Assembly (NCBI RefSeq): GCF_044466355.1 | Contig: NZ_JBITMQ010000002.1 | Coordinates: forward strand, 496,001-560,000 | Reading direction: 5' to 3' | DNA: 64,000 bases | Source: Actinophytocola sp044466355 | GTDB taxonomy: Bacteria; Actinomycetota; Actinomycetes; Mycobacteriales; Pseudonocardiaceae | In this document: positions 1 through 7,530 of the stretch, piece by piece | Layout of the letters: the number at the start of each line of letters is the position of its first letter | Position numbering within the stretch: position 1 is the stretch's first letter | The notes under the pieces: generated by a model | Databases searched by the model: none | Seen by the model: the letters and a program-made list of their open reading frames with translations, nothing else | Told to the model about the DNA's origin: nothing | Made by a program: the position numbers and the translations under genes

Positions 1-112
1 GATGATCGGCGTGCTCGCGGTCGGCTTCGTCGCCAACCTGCTGGTGCGCCCGGTGGCGGCGAGGTTCCACGAGGCCGAGCACACCGACGCGTTCGCGGAA
101 GCCGACAAGTGA
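1..112 (+). CDS. MFS transporter, OFA (oxalate/formate antiporter-like) family, C-terminal end
   Basis: Only the last 36 codons lie in the window; the reading frame enters from the left edge. The visible part is the end of a membrane helix (IGVLAVGFVANLLV), the basic motif RPVAARFHE and an acidic tail. This fits the last helix of OFA-type major facilitator proteins. The family call rests mainly on the neighbour: a 39-residue single-helix protein follows after 26 bases, an arrangement known for this MFS group. Substrate unknown. Confidence 0.6.
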   Translation, partial: MIGVLAVGFVANLLVRPVAARFHEAEHTDAFAEADK

Positions 113-138
113 CCGTCCACACGCGAAAGGACGACGCG

Positions 139-258
139 ATGTCCGAGACACAGACCCAGACCCCACGCCTGGTGATCTCCTGGCTGGTCGTGGGGATCCC
201 CATCGTCTACGCGCTGTACCAGACAATCAAGTCGATCCTGCCCCTGTTCGGCGGCTAG
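139..258 (+). CDS. MFS transporter small subunit (39 aa, single membrane helix)
   Basis: This 39-residue ORF starts at ATG 139 and ends at TAG 256-258. It has a polar start (MSETQTQTPR), one hydrophobic helix at about residues 11-27 (LVISWLVVGIPIVYALY), then a short amphipathic end closing in LFGG. The size, single helix and place 26 bases behind an OFA-type MFS gene match the small proteins annotated as MFS transporter small subunit. It probably sits in the membrane beside the transporter; a role in assembly or stability is inference. The purine-rich CGAAAGGACGA just upstream can serve as ribosome binding site. Confidence 0.7.
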   Translation: MSETQTQTPRLVISWLVVGIPIVYALYQTIKSILPLFGG

Positions 259-332
259 GCCACGACACGTGTTTCTGCCCGCGCCGCCTCGACCGGCGAC
301 CGGCCGACCCGGCACGGTCCTTCTACCGCTAC

Positions 333-384
333 CGGCACCAACGGCGCACCCAGGCACGCGTGCTCGGGTGCGCCGTTGGTGCCG
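333..384. terminator. 52-bp near-perfect palindrome, probable terminator
   Basis: Positions 333-351 and 366-384 are perfect 19-base reverse complements. The 14 bases between them contain a second palindrome (GCACGCGTGC, 354-363) with the same centre, so the whole 52 bases can fold with only one mismatch and one wobble. It lies 75 bases after the small-subunit gene. There is no U-tract, so terminator function is an inference from position. Confidence 0.6.
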
Positions 385-445
385 CTCGACGTGTCCGGTC
401 GCGTCGAGCTGCTCGGCATGGTCAGTGCCCACGAGTGGCGGGTGA

Positions 446-821
446 ACGGGTGTCCTCGCCGCGGTGCTGTCCCGCCGTGGCGTGCCGAACGTGATCGCCT
501 GCGACGTCTCGTCGCGGGCGGTGGCGTGCGCACGGGAGAACCTCGCCTCGTCGTCGTTGGCGGCGCGCGATGTCGACCTGTTCCCGCCGGAGCGTGCGGA
601 GACGCATGCTCGCCGGTTTCGTCGACGGGCTCGGCGCGCACCTCACGGCGGGCGGCGAGGGCTGGCTCATCCTGTCCGACCTCGCCGAACGGTTCGGGCT
701 GCGCACCCGCGCGGAGCTGCTCGACCGGGCCGGACTGCGGGTCGTCGGGCGGATGGACACCTCGCCACGGCAACGGAACGCCCGCGACGAGACCGTGACC
801 CTGTGGCGGCTCAGCCGGTGA
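446..821 (+). pseudogene. class I SAM-dependent methyltransferase remnant (5' truncated, internally deleted, frameshifted)
   Basis: Two pieces of one methyltransferase sit in different frames. Frame A, from 446, reads TGVLAAVLSRRGVPNVIACD followed by SSRAVACARENL, the SAM-binding glycine strand plus the acidic residue of motif II; it fades near 600. Frame B, about 606-821, reads MLAGFVDGLGAHLTAGGEG, WLILSDLAERFGL and LRVVGRMDTSPR, the C-terminal half of such enzymes. The start and the central catalytic motif (NPPW type) are missing. A stop codon lies directly before frame A at 443-445. I read this as a decayed gene. The end overlaps the convergent TetR gene by 11 bases. Confidence 0.7.
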
Positions 822-1350
822 CGAGCCGCTCGACGCCGGCGCGCAACGCGTCGGCGTCGAGCGGTTTCTCGGTCACGAGCGCCTGCATGAGGTGGCCGTC
901 GATGAGCGCGGCGAGCGCGAACCCGCGGTCCTTGCCCGCGAAACGGGCGCAGATGCCGCGCAGCCCGTCGATCCACAGCTCGGCCACCGGTCGCAGTTCC
1001 GGCGACCGCGCCGCCGCGAGGTACAGCTCGTACTCGACCAGCACCCTCTCCCGGTCCTGGAGGTAGCGCGCGGCCAGGTCGACGAACGTGTCCGCCACGT
1101 TCGCGCTCACGGTCAGCTCCTCGGCCCACGCCTCGAGGTCGGCCCGCGCGTACTCGATCGCCTCCCGCAGCGCGGCGGCGACGAGGTCGTCCAGGGTCGG
1201 GAAGTAGTAGGTGGTCGACCCGAGCGGCACCCCGGCCAGCTGGGCGATCCGGCGGTGGGTCACGTTGCCGACGCCGACGTCCGCGATCGCCCGCACGGCG
1301 GCGGTCACGATCGCACGGCGTCGTGCCTCCGGGTCGCGTCGCGCGGTCAA
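811..1350 (-). CDS. TetR-family repressor of the adjacent SMR efflux gene
   Basis: A 179-residue regulator. The N-terminal third carries the TetR helix-turn-helix (THRRIAQLAGVPLGSTTYYF, about residues 28-47), followed by a helical ligand domain. The best start is TTG at 1350: GGAGGT lies five bases upstream on the minus strand, and the start overlaps the efflux stop codon by four bases, so the two genes are translationally coupled. Autoregulation through the palindrome at 1689-1716 is inferred; the effector is unknown. TetR/SMR operons of this layout commonly respond to the cationic drugs that the pump exports. Confidence 0.85.
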   Translation of the reverse strand: MTARRDPEARRRAIVTAAVRAIADVGVGNVTHRRIAQLAGVPLGSTTYYFPTLDDLVAAALREAIEYARADLEAWAEELTVSANVADTFVDLAARYLQDRERVLVEYELYLAAARSPELRPVAELWIDGLRGICARFAGKDRGFALAALIDGHLMQALVTEKPLDADALRAGVERLVTG

Positions 1351-1670
1351 TGCGCACCTCCCAGGTTGAGCACCACCACGCCGCCGATGACGAGCAGCAC
1401 GCCCGCGATCTTCTGCACGGTGACCGGCTCGTTCAGGAACACCGCGCCGATCGCGACGATCGCCGCCGTACCGAGACCGGACCACATGGCGTATGCGACG
1501 CCGACCGGCAGCTCGTGCCTGACCGCCCAGGCCAGCGCCGCGAACGAGGCCGCATAGCCGGTCAGGCAGGCCACGGTCGGCCAGAGCCGCGTGAACCCCT
1601 CGGTGGACTTGAGCAGGCTCGTCGCGACGACCTCGAAGCTGATCGCGGCGAGCAGGAACACATACGGCAT
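1347..1670 (-). CDS. SMR-family multidrug efflux protein (EmrE/Mmr type)
   Basis: At 107 residues with four predicted helices it has the usual SMR size. Helix 1 contains the essential membrane glutamate (ISFEVVATS, Glu13), helix 3 the YAMWSGLGTAAI motif, helix 4 GVLLVIGGVVVL. Such proteins work as dimers that exchange protons for lipophilic cations such as quaternary ammonium compounds. ATG 1670 has GGGAG upstream. It is the first gene of a two-gene operon with the TetR regulator and faces the enolase-like gene across a 28-base palindrome, so both directions may be controlled together. Confidence 0.9.
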   Translation of the reverse strand: MPYVFLLAAISFEVVATSLLKSTEGFTRLWPTVACLTGYAASFAALAWAVRHELPVGVAYAMWSGLGTAAIVAIGAVFLNEPVTVQKIAGVLLVIGGVVVLNLGGAH

Positions 1671-1688
1671 CGGTGCTACTCCCAGTAA

Positions 1689-1728
1689 TGTACATCTGTA
1701 CTAGTACGAATGTACACCACGATAGGCT
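1689..1728. promoter_or_regulatory. TetR operator palindrome (1689-1716) and -10 box of the enolase-like gene
   Basis: A 28-base near-perfect palindrome covers 1689-1716: outer arms TGTACAT/ATGTACA and a perfect centre GTACTAGTAC, with two mismatched pairs between. It is AT-rich against its surroundings and lies just upstream of the SMR-TetR operon, the expected place for the TetR operator. TAGGCT (1723-1728) lies seven bases before GTG 1736 and is a likely -10 box for a leaderless transcript. Confidence 0.75.
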
Positions 1729-1735
1729 TAGCCGG

Positions 1736-2869
1736 GTGCGCACAGGAGACCGAATTGATCGAGTCCGGCTGTCACTGGTGTATCTGCCGCTGTCGTCGCC
1801 CATCAGCGACGAGAAGGCGCCGTCCGGCCGCCGCCGGCCGGTGACCGAGGTGGCGTTCCTCTTCGCGGAGTTAGGCACCACCGACGGGCACGCGGGACTC
1901 GGCTTCAGCTACGCCACCCGGGCCGGTGGGCCCGGCCTTTACGCGCACGCCAAGGAGATCGTGCCGCTGCTGCTCGGCGAGGACCCCAACGACGTCGGCC
2001 GGGTGCGGGAGAAACTCGTGGCGGCCGGGGCCTCGGTGGGGCGCACCGGGCTCGCCGCGCAGGCGATCGGGGCCGTCGACGTCGGCCTCTGGGACCTGAA
2101 GGCCAAGCGCGCGAACCTCTCGCTGGCCAAACTGCTGGGCACGCACCGCGACGCCGTGCCGTGCTATGCCACGACCGGCGGAACCCTTTCGGTGTCGGTC
2201 AACGAGGTCATCGAGAACGCGAAACGGGCACTCGCGCAGGGTGTGGGCGGCCTCCAGGTCGCGGTCGGCGCGCCGACCGGGGCACAGGACCTCGAGAAGA
2301 TCCGCGCGGTCCGCGAAGCGGTCGACGGCGAGGTGCCGCTCATGGCGAGCGCCGACCACCACTGGACCCGCGCGCAGGCCGCGCGGACCGGCCGCCTGCT
2401 CGACGAGCTGGACCTGACCTGGCTCGCGGACCCGCTCGACCCGCGCGACACCACCGGCCACGCGGCACTCGCGGCCGCGCTCGCCACGCCGATCGCGGCG
2501 GGTGCCGCGCTCACCGGCGTCGACGAGCACTGGCGGCTGATGTCGGCCGACGCGGCGGGCGTGCTCCAGCCCGACGTGGCCGCGGTCGGCGGCATCACGC
2601 CGTTCCTGCGCGTCGCCGCGCTGGCCGACCAGTACCACCTGACGCTCGCCCCGCACTTCACGACCGAACTGCACGTCCACCTCGCCGCCGCCTACCCGGG
2701 CACCGCGTGGGTCGAGCACGTGGACTGGGTCGCGCCGCTGTTCAACGAGAAGCTGATCGTCGAGAACGGCACGGTGCTCGTGCCGGACCAGCCCGGCATC
2801 GGCCTCACGCTGAGCGAGCGCTCCCGCGTGTGGACCACCGACCGGATCGAGTTCGCCGAGTCCGTTTGA
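1736..2869 (+). CDS. enolase-superfamily (mandelate racemase-like) protein with degenerate active site
   Basis: At 377 residues it has the mandelate racemase/muconate lactonizing layout: a capping domain (about 1-130) and a barrel (about 135-370) with GGIT and APHF still in place. The usual catalytic positions are changed: the KxK motif reads Gln174-Val-Ala176 (LQVAVG), the metal-binding Asp is Ser205 (LMASADHHW), the first Glu is Ala231 (WLADPL), the second Glu is Ala257 (AAGAAL). Normal metal-dependent proton abstraction is therefore doubtful. GTG 1736 is preferred because TAGGCT lies seven bases before it. Codon 46 is the rare TTA (1871-1873). The gene is divergent from the SMR/TetR operon, so it may share its operator. 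Substrate unknown. Confidence 0.75.
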   Translation: MRTGDRIDRVRLSLVYLPLSSPISDEKAPSGRRRPVTEVAFLFAELGTTDGHAGLGFSYATRAGGPGLYAHAKEIVPLLLGEDPNDVGRVREKLVAAGASVGRTGLAAQAIGAVDVGLWDLKAKRANLSLAKLLGTHRDAVPCYATTGGTLSVSVNEVIENAKRALAQGVGGLQVAVGAPTGAQDLEKIRAVREAVDGEVPLMASADHHWTRAQAARTGRLLDELDLTWLADPLDPRDTTGHAALAAALATPIAAGAALTGVDEHWRLMSADAAGVLQPDVAAVGGITPFLRVAALADQYHLTLAPHFTTELHVHLAAAYPGTAWVEHVDWVAPLFNEKLIVENGTVLVPDQPGIGLTLSERSRVWTTDRIEFAESV

Positions 2870-2871
2870 GA

Positions 2872-2920
2872 GGGCGCGCGAACAGGGTCGGTGGCGCCGC
2901 CATGCCCTGTTCGCGCGCCC
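2872..2920. terminator. bidirectional hairpin between convergent genes
   Basis: Perfect 16-base arms (2872-2887 and 2905-2920) flank a 17-base loop that can itself pair (GGTGGC/GCCGCC). It fills the gap between the enolase-like gene and the convergent LLM gene, so it probably stops transcription from both sides. No U-tract. Confidence 0.75.
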
Positions 2921-2921
2921 G

Positions 2922-3884
2922 CTAAGCGCGCAGCGCGGGCAGGACCCGTTCCTTCGCCGCGGCGAGGAACGGGTCCTGGTGCTCGCCGCCGATCTGCACC
3001 AGCGCGATGTCGGTGAACCCGGCGTCGACGAAGGGCTTCACGGCCGCGACGACCGCGTCCGGGTCGGTGCCGCACGGGATGTTCTCCGCGACGTCGTCCT
3101 TCGTCACGAACTGGGTGGCCGCGGCGAACCCCGCGGGGCCGGGCAGCTCGGCGTTGACCTTCCAGCCACCCGCGAACCAGCGGAACTGCTCGTGGGCCCG
3201 GGTGATCGCGGCGTCGCGGTCGTCGTCCCAGCAGATCGGCAGCTGGGCGATCTTGCGCGTGCCCTCGCGGGCGGTGCGGTCCCACTCCGTGCACAGCTCG
3301 GCACCGGGTTCGACCGCGATCATCGCGTCGGCGAGCGGAGCGTACCGCCGCACCGACTGGTCGCCGGAGACCGCGACCGCGATCGGCACGCGCACCTCGG
3401 GCAGGTCCCACAGCTTCGCGGAGTCCACCCGGAAGTGGTCGCCCGTGAAGCTGACGTACCCGCCGTCGAAGAGCGCCGAGATGATCTCGACGGCCTCGGT
3501 GAGCATCTCGTGCCGGATGTTCACCGGCGGCCAGCCGCGGCCGACGACGTGCTCGTTGAGGTTCTCCCCCGCTCCGAGCCCGAGCGTGAACCGCCCCTCC
3601 GACAACAACTGCACGGTCGCTGCCTGCTGGGCGACGACAGCGGGGTGGTACCGCATGATCGGACACGTCACGTAGGTCATGAGCTCGACCCGTTCCGTCG
3701 ACTGGGTGACGGCGCCGAGCGTCGCCCACGCGTTCGGGGCGTGCCCCTGTTCGTCCAGCCACGGGAAGTAGTGGTCGCTCATGACCTCGAAGTCGAACCC
3801 GGCCTGCTCCGCCTCGTGCGCGTGACGCACCAGCGCACGAGGCGGAGCCTGCTCGGTCATGAGGGTGTAGCCGAAGCGGGTCAT
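2922..3884 (-). CDS. F420-dependent LLM-class oxidoreductase
   Basis: A 320-residue luciferase-like TIM-barrel protein. Recognisable parts are the start MTRFGYTLMTEQ, SDHYFPWLDEQGHAPNAW, RYHPAVVAQQAATV, GRFTLGLGAGENLNEHV and the end segment FTDIALVQIGG. These match the F420-dependent glucose-6-phosphate dehydrogenase-related group (TIGR03557-like); the substrate cannot be read from sequence. ATG 3884 overlaps the stop of the upstream PfpI gene (ATGA), so the two are co-translated. The ORF stays open upstream of this start, but that stretch is antisense-like and lies inside the PfpI gene. Confidence 0.85.
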   Translation of the reverse strand: MTRFGYTLMTEQAPPRALVRHAHEAEQAGFDFEVMSDHYFPWLDEQGHAPNAWATLGAVTQSTERVELMTYVTCPIMRYHPAVVAQQAATVQLLSEGRFTLGLGAGENLNEHVVGRGWPPVNIRHEMLTEAVEIISALFDGGYVSFTGDHFRVDSAKLWDLPEVRVPIAVAVSGDQSVRRYAPLADAMIAVEPGAELCTEWDRTAREGTRKIAQLPICWDDDRDAAITRAHEQFRWFAGGWKVNAELPGPAGFAAATQFVTKDDVAENIPCGTDPDAVVAAVKPFVDAGFTDIALVQIGGEHQDPFLAAAKERVLPALRA

Positions 3885-4432
3885 CAGACGTGCACGCCTT
3901 CGGCGATCTCCTCGACAGCCTTGGCGCAGAACGCGTCGAGGTCGTCGGGCCCGCGACTGGAGACCAGGCCGTTGTCCGTGACGACCTCCTGGCCCACCCA
4001 CGTCGCGCCGGCGTTGCGCAGGTCGGTCTTCAGCGTCGGCCACGACGTCATCGTCCTGCCGCGCACCGCGTCCGCCTCGGCGAGCACCCAGCCGCCGTGG
4101 CAGATCACCGCGATCGGCTTGCCCGCGTCGACGAACTGGCGGACGAACCGGACGGCCCGCTCGTCACCGCGCACGAAGTCGCCGTTGGCGACGCCACCCG
4201 GCAGGACCAGCGCGTCGTAGGCGTCCGGACTCGCGTCGTCGACGACCTTGTCCACGTGCCTGGTGTCGCCCTTGTCGAGGTGGTCGAAGGCCCGGATGTC
4301 ACCCGCGGCGAGGGACACCAGCTCCGGCCTGCCACCTGCCTCGGTGACCGCCTGCCATGGCCGGTCCAGCTCCACCTGCTCGACCCCGTCGGTGGCCAGG
4401 AAGGCGACCCTCTTGCCGTCGATCGCGGGCAT
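3884..4432 (-). CDS. DJ-1/PfpI-family type 1 glutamine amidotransferase-like protein
   Basis: A 182-residue protein with the PfpI fold: GKRVAFLATDGVEQVEL at the start, the acidic elbow residue near DALVLPGG, and the nucleophile elbow AVICHGG with the conserved Cys followed by His. Relatives are general-stress proteins, proteases or deglycases; which activity applies is unknown. ATG 4432 is preceded by AAAGGG. It is the first gene of a two-gene operon with the LLM oxidoreductase (ATGA overlap). Confidence 0.9.
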   Translation of the reverse strand: MPAIDGKRVAFLATDGVEQVELDRPWQAVTEAGGRPELVSLAAGDIRAFDHLDKGDTRHVDKVVDDASPDAYDALVLPGGVANGDFVRGDERAVRFVRQFVDAGKPIAVICHGGWVLAEADAVRGRTMTSWPTLKTDLRNAGATWVGQEVVTDNGLVSSRGPDDLDAFCAKAVEEIAEGVHV

Positions 4433-4527
4433 GCTCGCTCACCCTTTCGTCCGTGAGTCTTCCCCGACCACGCGGCTACCCGGCCACCTTCGGGTTAACC
4501 ATCTCGCTCACGTGTTCGAAATGGGTG

Positions 4528-4540
4528 TACGGTGGTCGCC
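4528..4540 (+). promoter_or_regulatory. -10 box of a leaderless AlkB-like gene
   Basis: TACGGT at 4528-4533 lies seven bases before ATG 4541 with no ribosome binding site between, the spacing of a leaderless mRNA. Confidence 0.5.
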
Positions 4541-5164
4541 ATGTCCGCACTGCAAGGCTCTCTGCTCGACGACCTCGACGAGGTCGGGCTCCGTTCGTTG
4601 TCCCCGATCCGCCGCACCGACCTGTCCGACGGCGCGTGGGTGGACGTGCGGCCGGGCTGGTTGACCGGTGCGGGCACGTTGTTCGACCGGCTGGCCGCGG
4701 GTGTGCCGTGGCGGGCGGAACGCCGCCGGATGTACGACCGGCGCGTCGACGTGCCACGCCTGCTCTGCTTCTACGACGAGGACGCGACACTGCCGGACCC
4801 GGTGCTGACCAGGGCCCGGGACGAGCTGAGCAGGCACTACGCGAACGAGCTCGGCGAGCCGTTCCGCACCGCTGGGCTGTGCTACTACCGCGACGGCCGC
4901 GATTCCGTCGCCTGGCACGGGGACCGGATCGGCCGGGGCAACACCGAGGACACGATGGTCGCGATCGTCTCCGTCGGCGCGCCCCGGGCGCTGTTACTCC
5001 GGCCGCGCGGAGGCGGCAGGACCCTCCGCTACGCGCTCGGGCTCGGCGACCTGATCGTCATGGGCGGCTCGTGCCAGCGCACGTGGGAACACGCGGTGCC
5101 GAAGACGGCGAAACCGGTGGGGCCGAGGATCAGCATCCAGTTCCGGCCACGTGGCGTCCGCTGA
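4541..5164 (+). CDS. AlkB-like 2-oxoglutarate/Fe(II) dioxygenase
   Basis: A 207-residue protein. The double-stranded beta-helix core is visible from about residue 110: CYYRDGRDSVAWHGDRIG with the iron ligands His-x-Asp, TWEHAVPK with the distal His, and PRISIQFR with the 2-oxoglutarate arginine. Relatives repair alkylated nucleic acids by oxidative demethylation. ATG 4541 lies seven bases after TACGGT, suggesting a leaderless transcript; an in-frame GTG at 4532 is the alternative. It contains one TTA codon (4994-4996), rare in this genome. Monocistronic, convergent with the epoxide hydrolase across a double hairpin. Confidence 0.88.
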   Translation: MSALQGSLLDDLDEVGLRSLSPIRRTDLSDGAWVDVRPGWLTGAGTLFDRLAAGVPWRAERRRMYDRRVDVPRLLCFYDEDATLPDPVLTRARDELSRHYANELGEPFRTAGLCYYRDGRDSVAWHGDRIGRGNTEDTMVAIVSVGAPRALLLRPRGGGRTLRYALGLGDLIVMGGSCQRTWEHAVPKTAKPVGPRISIQFRPRGVR

Positions 5165-5170
5165 CGCGCG

Positions 5171-5233
5171 GGTGGGACGCGTCCCACCGCACGCGCGTGG
5201 TTCCGGCACGCACTGCCGCGTACCGGAACCACG
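5171..5233. terminator. double hairpin between convergent genes
   Basis: A perfect 18-base palindrome at 5171-5188 is followed by an 11-base stem (5196-5206 with 5223-5233). Both lie between the stops of the AlkB-like gene and the epoxide hydrolase gene and probably end transcription from both sides. Confidence 0.65.
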
Positions 5234-5246
5234 TTCAGCTGAGCCG

Positions 5247-6380
5247 TCACTCGTTCCCGGCGAGCAGGTCACCGTAGAACCCGCGCAGGTCGGCGACGAG
5301 CACGTCGGGCGCCTGGTGCGCCGCGTAGTGCCCACCGACGGTGTACTCGTGCCACGACACCACGTTCTTGTGGTCACGGTCGACGAACCGGCGGATGGAC
5401 TTGAAGTCGCCCGCGAAGGAGGCGAGCGCGAGCGGCACGGTGGTCGGTTCGGTCGGCGAGTCCGCGTGCGCGTTCTCGTAGTAGAACCGCGCCGATGACG
5501 CCGACGTACCTGTGAACCAGTAGATCGCCATGTTCGTGAGCGCGAACTCGACGTCGACCGCGTCGCCGAACAGCTGACCGTTCCATCCGATCAGCCCGGT
5601 CGGCGAGTCAGCGAGCGCGTGGGCGAGCGTCTGCGGCTGCTGGCCCTGGAGCTGACCGAACGCGCCCATGTTCTCGTGGAACCACTGCAGGTGCGCCATG
5701 GCGGCCTGCTCGTCCTCCGTCATGCCCTCGAACTCGGCGGGATCACCGCTGGGGAAGGAGAAGATCTGGGTCACGTGTACGCCGACCACGTGCGTCGGGT
5801 CCACCCGGCCGACCTCGGGGGAGATCATCGAGCCGCCGTCGTTGCCGACCGCGCCGTAGCGGGAGTAGCCGAGCCGCCGCATCAGCTCGGCCCACGCACG
5901 GGCGACGCGCTGGACGTTCCAGCCCCTGTCCCTGGTGGGGCCGGAGAACCCGAATCCGGGGACCGACGGGATCACGACGTCGAACGCGAGCGCCGGGTCG
6001 AGCCCGTGGGCCCTCGGGTCGGTCAGCGGCCCGATGACGTCGAGGTACTCGACGATCGAACCCGGCCAGCCGTGGGTGAGGACCAGCGGGAACGCGTCCG
6101 GCTCCGGCGAGCGGACGTGCAGGAAGTGCACGTTCTGCCCGTCGATCTCGGTCGTGAACTGCGGGTGGGCGTTGAGCTTCCGCTCCCAGGCACGCCAGTC
6201 GTAGGTGTTGAGCCAGTGGTCGGCGAGCCGCCGCACGTAGTCGACACCGACGCCGTAGTCCGACCCGGCGTCGGGCAGCTCCTCGGTCCAGCGGGTGCGG
6301 GCGAGCCGGTCACGGAGGTCGTCGAGGTCGGCCTGCGGGACGTCGACGCGGAAGGGGCGGATCTCGGTGCTGTTGGTCAT
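5247..6380 (-). CDS. epoxide hydrolase, N-terminal EHN domain type
   Basis: At 377 residues it has the family length. The N-terminal EHN domain (PFRVDVPQADLDDLRDRL, residues about 9-110) is followed by an alpha/beta hydrolase core with oxyanion motif HGWPGS (103-108), nucleophile elbow GAVGNDGGS (Asp181) and catalytic His351 in GGHYAAHQAP. It would open epoxides to diols in the cytoplasm; the substrate is unknown. On the minus strand TAACGT lies seven bases before ATG 6380, so the mRNA is probably leaderless. The WYL regulator starts 64 bases away in the other direction and is its likely controller. Confidence 0.9.
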   Translation of the reverse strand: MTNSTEIRPFRVDVPQADLDDLRDRLARTRWTEELPDAGSDYGVGVDYVRRLADHWLNTYDWRAWERKLNAHPQFTTEIDGQNVHFLHVRSPEPDAFPLVLTHGWPGSIVEYLDVIGPLTDPRAHGLDPALAFDVVIPSVPGFGFSGPTRDRGWNVQRVARAWAELMRRLGYSRYGAVGNDGGSMISPEVGRVDPTHVVGVHVTQIFSFPSGDPAEFEGMTEDEQAAMAHLQWFHENMGAFGQLQGQQPQTLAHALADSPTGLIGWNGQLFGDAVDVEFALTNMAIYWFTGTSASSARFYYENAHADSPTEPTTVPLALASFAGDFKSIRRFVDRDHKNVVSWHEYTVGGHYAAHQAPDVLVADLRGFYGDLLAGNE

Positions 6381-6387
6381 GACAAGA

Positions 6388-6423
6388 ACGTTAGGAGGCT
6401 ATTAGGCAGGGTTCGTTCCTAAT
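6388..6423. promoter_or_regulatory. shared promoter/operator region of epoxide hydrolase and WYL regulator
   Basis: ACGTTA (6388-6393) is TAACGT on the minus strand, the -10 box of the hydrolase gene. ATTAGG (6401-6406) and CCTAAT (6418-6423) form an inverted repeat, and a related TTAGGAG lies at 6391. The repeat is a candidate WYL-regulator site, inferred from position only. Confidence 0.4.
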
Positions 6424-6443
6424 GTGGTGGCAGACTTCGGGAC

Positions 6444-7406
6444 ATGCTCGAAACCTCGGCGAGACTCCTCCGCCTGCTGTCGCTGCTGCAGACTCCCCGC
6501 GACTGGACGGGTGCGGAACTGGCGGACCGGCTGGACGTCAGCCCGCGCACGATCCGCAACGACGTGGAACGGCTCCGCACCCTCGGCTACCCGGTCCACG
6601 CCACCCGCGGCAACGTGGGCGGCTACCGCCTGGGCGCGGGCGCGCAGCTTCCGCCGCTGCTGCTCGACGACGAGGAAGCCGTGGCGGTGGCGATGAGCCT
6701 GCGCACGGCCACGAGCGGCGCGATCGAGGGCGTGGCGGAGACGTCGCAACGAGCGTTGGCGAAGCTGGAGCAGGTGCTGCCGTCGCGGCTGCGCATGCGC
6801 GTGCACGCGCTGCAGAGCCAGACGGTGCCGGTCCCCCGCTACGACAACACCCCGACGGCGTCCCCGGACACGCTGACCGCGCTGGCCCTGGCCTGCCGGG
6901 ACCACGAAACCCTGCGCTTCGACTACGAGACACACGGTGGCGGCGCGGCCCGCAGGAAGGTGGAGCCCTACCGCCTGGCGAACTGGGGCCGCCGCTGGTA
7001 CCTGGTCGCCTACGACCTGGAGAAGGCGGACTGGCGCACCTTCCGCGTGGACCGGATGGAGCCGCCACGGCAACCGACCGGTCCGCGGTTCACGCCGAGG
7101 GAGCTACCGCGGGAGGACCTGGCCGCCTACGTGGCGGGCCGGGTGTCGGCAGCGGCATGGCGCCACCGAGCCCACGTGACCGTCCACGCCCCGGCGCCGG
7201 ACGTGGTGGCGAGGATCAACCCCGCGGTGGGCGTGGTGACCGCGATCGACGAGTCCACGTGCGCACTGGACACCGGCGCCGACACCATCGCGTCGCTGGC
7301 CGTCCACATCGGACTACTGGGTGTCGACTTCGAGGTGACCGACCCACCGGAACTCGTGGCACACCTGAGAGAACTGGCCGCCCGCTACCACCGAGCGACC
7401 ACCTGA
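6444..7406 (+). CDS. HTH/WYL-domain transcriptional regulator
   Basis: A 320-residue YafY-type regulator. Residues 1-60 form a winged helix (TGAELADRLDVSPRTIRNDV). The WYL domain follows at about 130-215 with YRLANWGRRWYLVAYDLE and WRTFRVDRM, and a C-terminal WCX segment lies near 240-315. WYL domains sense small molecules or nucleic acid and switch neighbouring genes. The divergent epoxide hydrolase is the obvious target. ATG 6444 is used; no convincing ribosome binding site precedes it. Confidence 0.88.
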   Translation: MLETSARLLRLLSLLQTPRDWTGAELADRLDVSPRTIRNDVERLRTLGYPVHATRGNVGGYRLGAGAQLPPLLLDDEEAVAVAMSLRTATSGAIEGVAETSQRALAKLEQVLPSRLRMRVHALQSQTVPVPRYDNTPTASPDTLTALALACRDHETLRFDYETHGGGAARRKVEPYRLANWGRRWYLVAYDLEKADWRTFRVDRMEPPRQPTGPRFTPRELPREDLAAYVAGRVSAAAWRHRAHVTVHAPAPDVVARINPAVGVVTAIDESTCALDTGADTIASLAVHIGLLGVDFEVTDPPELVAHLRELAARYHRATT

Positions 7407-7530
7407 CCCCGACCTGTGGCGATCTTTGTCTCAGCGAACCCTCAGTCGCGTTGTGCGAGCGTCACGGGCGGACATCCGATGAGGACCGGCGCGGGCATCT
7501 GGCCCGTGCCCGCACGAGAACGGAACGATC

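Noticed and set aside
4505..4535. Possible LexA/SOS box before the AlkB-like gene
   Set aside because: Only one half-site (GTTCGA-like) is present without a matching inverted half.
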